Virus record (IMG/VR): IMGVR_UViG_3300034168_000012
Span: 1 to 28,697 of that record
From: a virus
DNA: 28,697 bases
Strand: one strand, 5' to 3'
This document shows positions 23,506 through 28,697 of the stretch, piece after piece (position 1 is the stretch's first letter; every line of letters begins with the position of its first letter). The position numbers and the translations under genes were made by a program. Under the pieces are notes generated by a model, which was not told the DNA's origin, made no database searches, and saw only the letters and a program-made list of their open reading frames with translations.

Positions 23506-26500
23506 TTAAACAACTGTCAACTCTCTCCATCCTGTGCTTGTATTCAACCATAATCCTTCAACTCCATCTGTTTGATAAACAATCAATCCTGTTGCAGGTG
23601 TCGCTATTGCTGTTCTTTGTGTTGTGGTCATTCTTGGTGGTAGGAAGCCTTGAGTAGTAGATGTTACTTGTAAAGCGGCACTTGCATTTAAAGTTGTTGA
23701 ACCAATTGCAACTTGTCCTGCCATATAATTGGCAGCAGTACCTTGCATATATAAGTTCCAACGATTTGAAGCAGCAGATAACCCACTATTAAATGCTTTT
23801 ATAGTAGCACCTGTTTCACTTACTATTGTTGGGAAAAAATAAAATCCGTTCATATCAATAGTGCCTGCGGTAATATTTATATTTCCGAAAGCACCATAAT
23901 AAGTATTTCCTTCAGTGACAGATGATGAATTACCATTGTATCTAGTTATATAACCATTACCTTGTAGATTTATTTCATTAGTAAATCCACGCGAATTTGA
24001 ATTAGTTATAGAAATTGCTCCTGTATTTTGGAAAAACCCTGAAATAGAAATAGCAGTAGTATTTGTACTTGCAGTCCCTAATGTTAAAGTACCACCACTT
24101 ACGCTACCTGTAATTACCCCCTGCACCCTTGCAGTACCATTAACATCTAAAGTATATCCTGATAAAGTTGTTGTACCTATGTTTAGTACCCCTGCCATAT
24201 AATTTGCAGCAGTTCCTGCCATATATAAGTTCCACCTGTTAGTACCACTTGGAATAGAACCAAAAAAGCCATAGTTGTTAGTTGCACCTGTAAGATTAGA
24301 TTCTGCTACATATCCATATTGATTTGTAACTACTGAACCTGCACCAATCGTTCCTTGTTCTGCATAATAATGAAATAAACTTGTTAAAGTAAATGAAGCA
24401 GCAGCAGTAGAAGCAGCAGAATTAAAATATCTTGCTTGTGATGTAACATTTGATTGAATTGTACCACTTGATAAAATACCTCTACTAACAGTACTACCTG
24501 TCATTTTACCAACAACTAAAGAAGTTCCAACAATAGTTGTTTGCGTTCCAATTAATAATCCATTAATATCAATTCTTGCTATTTCATTAGATGTTGCAGC
24601 AGCACCATTAGAAGATGGTATTTTAAAAGAAAGTGTTTCAACAACACTACTTGCACTTGACAAAGCCTCAATACCTGCATAGTTATAATTAGCACCATCA
24701 GGTGAAGATGCAAATCTTAAAGCACCTACAACATTTCCTGCACCTACTGAGTGTGATTTGATAACAATAGAACCATTTGCAGCATTACCATTATCAACAA
24801 AAATTATTGGATTGATTGCACTCATTGCGGTAGAACCTGTACCAACAGTTGCAGCATTATTAACTTGTAATTTAGCACCAAAACTTGTACTACCTATCCC
24901 CAATGAACCTGCTAAATAGTTGTTAGCCGTTCCTGCCATATACAAATTCCATCTGTTAGTACCACTTGGGATATTGCCAAAAAAGCCATAGTTGTTAGTT
25001 GCACCTGTTAAGTTTGATTCTGCATAAAAACCATATTGATTTGTAACTGTTGAACCTGCCCCAAAAGTTACTTGTTCAGTATAATAATGTACTAAACTTG
25101 AAAGCGTAAATGATGCTGCAACTGTGTTTGCAACTGAGTTAAATAATCTTACAGAGCTTGTTGCGTCTGATTGTATTTGTCCGTTAGATATTATTCCATA
25201 AGATGTTACTGCTCCTGTAATGTTTTTTGTAACAGATAAACTTCTACCTACTAAACTTGTTGCACCGATACCTAATGAACCTGCCATAAAGTTGTTAGCA
25301 GTTCCACCCATATAAAGATTCCAACGATTTGTAGCAGCAGATATATTACCAAAGAATCCGTAGTTATTTGTAGCACCTGTTAAATCTCCAACAATTATAC
25401 CAAATTGGGATGTTACTGTACTACCTGCTCCGAATGTACCTTGTGTTAAACTAATATGTCTAATTTGTGTAGTAAATGTAGCAGCTTCTGTATTAGCACT
25501 AGTTACTATATAATTTGCGGATGCATTTGTAGAAGATACTTGGCTATCTAAAAATATTGATGTAGCAAGGGTAGATGTAAAAGCCCTTGATATTCTAAGC
25601 ATAGTAGTATCAACACTTGTTGTACCTATTCCCAATGAACCTGCAAAGTAGTTGTTAGCAGTACCACCCATATAAAGATTCCAAACATTTGTTGCAGCAG
25701 CTAATTCACTTCTAAATGCAAAGTTATTTGTAGCACCTGTTAATGATGACGCTACCCTAAATCCTACTTGAGTATTAATCGCACTTGCAGCACCAATAGT
25801 TGCTTGATTTGCTTGATAATAATAAAGGTTATTTATCGTAAATGCAGCAGCTTGTGTTGATGGGAATGCATTATAAATAATAGCAGTTCCTGTTACATCC
25901 GATTGTATTGTAGGTTGGGCAAATACTTGTGTACTTGCAGTTGCACCTGTTAAGTTCTTTGCAATGTTTAAAGTTATTCCTGCTAAACTTGTTGTACCTA
26001 TCCCCAATGAACCTGCAAAGTAAGAGTTATTGCCTGATTGAGCATAAATATCCCAAGTTCCATTAACAGATGTACCCGCAGAGTTGTTAAATAATATACC
26101 AACATTTGCAGCACTTCCTGTTGTTAAGTTATTTATTCTTATACCAATTTGTCTTGTTACTGCACCACTACCACTTGTAAAAACATTTTCAAAGTTATAA
26201 CCAATAAATAATGTTGCTGCACCTGTTCCTATTACTGCACTATTTACGGAATAACCAATTGCAGCGGTTGTAGTTCCTGCCGAAATGTTTAAAGCCCCTT
26301 GTACTGAAGTAGCTTGAACCAATGATGCTCCAATTGCATTTCTTGAATTAATACCTATGTAACTACTTGATGAATTTATTGTTGTAATGGTACTATTATT
26401 ATCTATACCATATAATAATGCTGATACGCTATTATTTGTTGTAGATTGTACCAACAAAGCTGCAGAACCATTTACCGCAGGTGCAGCATTTATTGTTGTG

Positions 26501-28697
26501 AAACTTTGTACTCTTGCAGTACCATTAACGTCAAGACGGAAACCTGCATCTGTGGTTGTCCCAATTAGTACATTACCTGATTGCCTAAATGTTACCGCAT
26601 TAGCCGCAGAAAATGGAGAGAATACAATTCCTACTGAACCGCTATTAGCTATAGTTTGATAACCACCTAAACTAATAGAGTTATTATCTATTATTGTGCC
26701 ATTATTATTATTGTTTCCTGTACCTACTGATATTGAGCCATTAGCTCTAACTCTAAAAACATCAGTTCCATCATTATTAGCAGTACTTAATAATAATCTA
26801 ATTGCTGATTTATCACCACCTCCAATTATACGAATACCATTGCCATATACAGCATTAGTATTTTCAAATATTGCAACATAATCATTTGTATTTAATTGAT
26901 TTGTATTTGCTCTTACTCTTAAACCATATTGCAAATATCCTGTAAATGCTCCAACATTAAAAGTTGGATTAATATCTAATCCTACAAGAACATCACCATT
27001 AGCAGCAGCCGTTAATGTAGGAGTAAGGTTAGTACCTCTTGCTATTGCAGATGCAGCCGTTACACTATTATTAACTAATAGTTGTGATGTAGGAGTAAAA
27101 GCAAATGTTGCAGAACTTGTTAAACTTGATGTACCATTAAAGTAAGCTACCTGTCCACTTGTACCTGTTCCTGTTATTGGGTTAGTTAAGACTGACTGAT
27201 ATTGAGGAATGTTTAAGGTATTACTAACAAATGTAGCCGCTCCACTCGTACCCGTAGTAGTTAAAGTTATTGTAGCCTGCTTGTTATTGAACGTGTTCCA
27301 ATCTATTGAACTCAAGTAACCGTCAGTTGAAGTAGTAGATTGAGATATGCTAAATACACCCGTTGTATTGATATAACTTAATGGAGATACTGCACTTAGC
27401 GATGCTAAGGTTATGTAATTAGACCCATTAGTAATTTGATTATTGTTTGTAGGTATTGTAATTACCCCTGTTGTATTATTATACGCTCCGCTACCCGCTA
27501 CAAATGAAAGTGCCGTTCTTGCTCTTGTATTTGTATAATATAGATTTGTGCTTCCCTCAGGGATGTTGTCTGTTGTAAGGTTTACCGCTCCTGTAAATCC
27601 ATTAACTGAACTAACAGCGTCAGTATTATCAACTTTATCCCAAACTGTACCATTAAATATAGCCCAATCACCTACCTGCCAATCAGTAATACCATTTAAG
27701 TTGGTATTACCTGCCACACTTACAATATAATAATTTCCCTGTACACCTACACTACTTACTAAAGTAGGTGTATTTGTACTTGCATTCCAAGTTCCTTTAA
27801 AAATAACGCCACCTACTAATGCTGAAATTTGATTTTGGGTTTTACCAAAAGCAATTAAAATACTATCTGTTGCAGATATAGTTCCGCCTGCCGCTAAGTT
27901 TAGTCCTGTAAGTAGCTTTCCTGTAACGGCTGTTGTACTAAGCGTAACCGCTGTTGCTCCCGGTCCTGCCCCTGTTGCCTCACCTGTTAATGAGGTAATG
28001 TAATTACCTGCCGGTTGTTTGCTATTAAATGTCAACCAATCAGCACTTGATAGATAACCATCTAAAGCACTATCAGCTTTTTGTATTGATATGTCAGGAT
28101 TAACGCCTCCTGTTGAAAACAAAGGAGTTGTCGCTGATACAGATGAAACACCTGTAGCAAGCGTCCACGTCCTGTCTGCTGATAAATTGTAAGTAACACC
28201 GTTAATTGTAAGCGTTCTTGTTTGCGGAACCCCACCAAGTCCTGATAATGTGTAGTTAGGAACATTGATTGTAGACCCAACAAGAGTTGATGCTCCACTA
28301 TTTCCTGTTGTTGTTAAACTTATGGCAGTTTGCTTGCCATCAAATGTTATCCAATCTGCAGAAGATAAGTATCCATTCTGAGAAGCATTTGCTTGTTGAA
28401 TGCTAAATACGCCTGTACCTGAATTGTATAATAAAGGTGACGTAGCACTATAAACAGGTAAATTTATCCATCTAACTCCTGTTACATTTGAAGATAATAC
28501 TTGATTATTCGTTCCAACTGAACTTAGTCCATCTTTTACTGTCCCAAGCAAAGTAAGGCTTGTAGAAATAGTAGATGTTAATAACGCTGCGTTGTTAGCA
28601 CTTAAGTTACCTGTTAATATTATATTATTTACAGCCGTATTGCCCGATGTCAACACTTGTTGTAAGTCAGGTATAACCGTTGGAATAGTGTACCACT
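23506..28697 (-). CDS. Giant repetitive tail fibre / adhesin, 5' end beyond the window
   Basis: At least 1729 residues are visible and the frame is still open at the right edge: WYTIPTVIPDLQQ precedes a GTG codon at 28656, so that GTG is probably not the true start. The first 60 visible residues include DLQQVLTSGN, a motif I associate with fibre N-termini. Next comes the module shared with the S74 fibre (about 27195-28321). The rest holds at least six spaced copies of a block with NNYGFFG, NRWNLYM.GTANNY and AGSLGIGTTS, probably a repetitive beta-structured shaft. The C-terminus (TQGFLPPRMTTTQRTAIATP, then GLIVYQTDGVEGLWLNTSTG) is a trimming/attachment-type end common in Bacteroidota phage proteins. 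Unlike its neighbour it has no S74 chaperone. Its likely role is host-surface binding as a trimer. The stop TAA is 23 bases before the ATG of the second fibre. Confidence 0.82.
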   Translation of the reverse strand, partial: WYTIPTVIPDLQQVLTSGNTAVNNIILTGNLSANNAALLTSTISTSLTLLGTVKDGLSSVGTNNQVLSSNVTGVRWINLPVYSATSPLLYNSGTGVFSIQQANASQNGYLSSADWITFDGKQTAISLTTTGNSGASTLVGSTINVPNYTLSGLGGVPQTRTLTINGVTYNLSADRTWTLATGVSSVSATTPLFSTGGVNPDISIQKADSALDGYLSSADWLTFNSKQPAGNYITSLTGEATGAGPGATAVTLSTTAVTGKLLTGLNLAAGGTISATDSILIAFGKTQNQISALVGGVIFKGTWNASTNTPTLVSSVGVQGNYYIVSVAGNTNLNGITDWQVGDWAIFNGTVWDKVDNTDAVSSVNGFTGAVNLTTDNIPEGSTNLYYTNTRARTALSFVAGSGAYNNTTGVITIPTNNNQITNGSNYITLASLSAVSPLSYINTTGVFSISQSTTSTDGYLSSIDWNTFNNKQATITLTTTGTSGAATFVSNTLNIPQYQSVLTNPITGTGTSGQVAYFNGTSSLTSSATFAFTPTSQLLVNNSVTAASAIARGTNLTPTLTAAANGDVLVGLDINPTFNVGAFTGYLQYGLRVRANTNQLNTNDYVAIFENTNAVYGNGIRIIGGGDKSAIRLLLSTANNDGTDVFRVRANGSISVGTGNNNNNGTIIDNNSISLGGYQTIANSGSVGIVFSPFSAANAVTFRQSGNVLIGTTTDAGFRLDVNGTARVQSFTTINAAPAVNGSAALLVQSTTNNSVSALLYGIDNNSTITTINSSSSYIGINSRNAIGASLVQATSVQGALNISAGTTTAAIGYSVNSAVIGTGAATLFIGYNFENVFTSGSGAVTRQIGIRINNLTTGSAANVGILFNNSAGTSVNGTWDIYAQSGNNSYFAGSLGIGTTSLAGITLNIAKNLTGATASTQVFAQPTIQSDVTGTAIIYNAFPSTQAAAFTINNLYYYQANQATIGAASAINTQVGFRVASSLTGATNNFAFRSELAAATNVWNLYMGGTANNYFAGSLGIGTTSVDTTMLRISRAFTSTLATSIFLDSQVSSTNASANYIVTSANTEAATFTTQIRHISLTQGTFGAGSTVTSQFGIIVGDLTGATNNYGFFGNISAATNRWNLYMGGTANNFMAGSLGIGATSLVGRSLSVTKNITGAVTSYGIISNGQIQSDATSSVRLFNSVANTVAASFTLSSLVHYYTEQVTFGAGSTVTNQYGFYAESNLTGATNNYGFFGNIPSGTNRWNLYMAGTANNYLAGSLGIGSTSFGAKLQVNNAATVGTGSTAMSAINPIIFVDNGNAANGSIVIKSHSVGAGNVVGALRFASSPDGANYNYAGIEALSSASSVVETLSFKIPSSNGAAATSNEIARIDINGLLIGTQTTIVGTSLVVGKMTGSTVSRGILSSGTIQSNVTSQARYFNSAASTAAASFTLTSLFHYYAEQGTIGAGSVVTNQYGYVAESNLTGATNNYGFFGSIPSGTNRWNLYMAGTAANYMAGVLNIGTTTLSGYTLDVNGTARVQGVITGSVSGGTLTLGTASTNTTAISISGFFQNTGAISITNSNSRGFTNEINLQGNGYITRYNGNSSSVTEGNTYYGAFGNINITAGTIDMNGFYFFPTIVSETGATIKAFNSGLSAASNRWNLYMQGTAANYMAGQVAIGSTTLNASAALQVTSTTQGFLPPRMTTTQRTAIATPATGLIVYQTDGVEGLWLNTSTGWRELTVV
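23710..26065 (-). repeat. Array of six fibre-shaft repeats
   Basis: Blocks encoding a version of NRWNLYM.GTANNY.AGSLGIGTTS lie at about 26010-26060, 25635-25688, 25275-25328, 24906-24960, 24190-24240 and 23715-23766. Each is usually preceded by a NNYGFFGNI-like segment. Spacing is about 360-375 bases for the first four, then larger. The copies at 24190 and 24906 are the most alike. The first copy is the most diverged (GTWDIYAQSGNNSYFAG). Confidence 0.85.
27195..28321 (-). repeat. Paralogous fibre module, copy in the partial upstream fibre
   Basis: Encodes LTTTGNSGASTL, NGVTYNLSADRTW, SLTGEATGAGPGA, GITDWQVGDWAIFNGTVW, NLYYTNTRARTALSF and DWNTFNNKQ in the same order as the S74 fibre copy at about 22195-23405. 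A further LTTTGTSGAATF...LNIPQY element follows at its 3' end. Confidence 0.85.

Noticed and set aside
28654-28656. GTG at 28656 as the start of the large fibre gene
   Set aside because: The same frame stays open through 13 more sensible codons to the window edge (WYTIPTVIPDLQQ), which match a fibre N-terminal style. The gene is cut by the window and does not start here.
18911-28697. Diversity-generating retroelement acting on the fibres
   Set aside because: No reverse transcriptase, template repeat or adenine-biased variable region pair is visible. The repeats are ordinary in-frame shaft duplications.

Overview
The window looks like part of a tailed-phage genome (class Caudoviricetes) infecting a Bacteroidota host, probably a Flavobacterium-like one. 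Three things point to the host: AT-rich sequence, A-rich start-codon leaders with almost no Shine-Dalgarno motifs, and matches to the Bacteroidota promoter box TAnnTTTG. No integrase, repressor, tRNA, rRNA or CRISPR is visible. The large terminase, portal, major capsid protein, neck/ring proteins and a giant stabilisation or 'muzzle'-type protein lie in an order that resembles the structural block of crAss-like podoviruses (Crassvirales) and related uncultured aquatic phages. That placement rests on recalled family resemblance, not on a search. Every gene I accept is on the minus strand, so the region reads from right to left, and it is almost fully coding, with no gene-free stretch above 100 bases.

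Layout in the direction of transcription. (1) 28697-18911: two giant, repeat-rich tail-fibre or adhesin genes. The first is open to the window edge, so its 5' end is missing. The second ends in a peptidase S74 intramolecular chaperone. They share a long paralogous N-terminal module. (2) 18909-18295: two small paralogous genes of unknown function. (3) A short gap with a perfect inverted repeat, then 18226-14069: a tightly coupled cassette whose stops and starts overlap by 1 to 4 bases. It encodes two unknown proteins, a GroES-like protein, a 2-oxoglutarate/Fe(II) oxygenase, a putative small terminase and the large terminase, which has no early ATG. (4) 14068-13406: a free-standing GIY-YIG homing endonuclease with NUMOD3 motifs, fitted exactly between terminase and portal. 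(5) 13402-8396: portal, putative scaffold and major capsid protein, closed by a strong intrinsic terminator. (6) 8316-7573: an unknown protein, closed by a second strong terminator that overlaps a possible promoter. (7) 7485-1: two neck/ring proteins, the giant stabilisation protein, a Cys-repeat protein and the first 30 codons of another virion protein cut by the left edge.

Together the genes cover DNA packaging (small and large terminase, portal), head assembly (scaffold, capsid), neck and tail construction (ring proteins, muzzle-like protein) and host recognition (fibres with self-cleaving chaperone). The most interesting observations are a four-cysteine 28-residue repeat shared by adjacent virion genes, a beta-rich insertion domain apparently shared by the capsid and a neck protein, the non-ATG start of the large terminase, an exact 18-base dyad shared by the capsid terminator and the terminase gene, and the modular duplication in the fibres.
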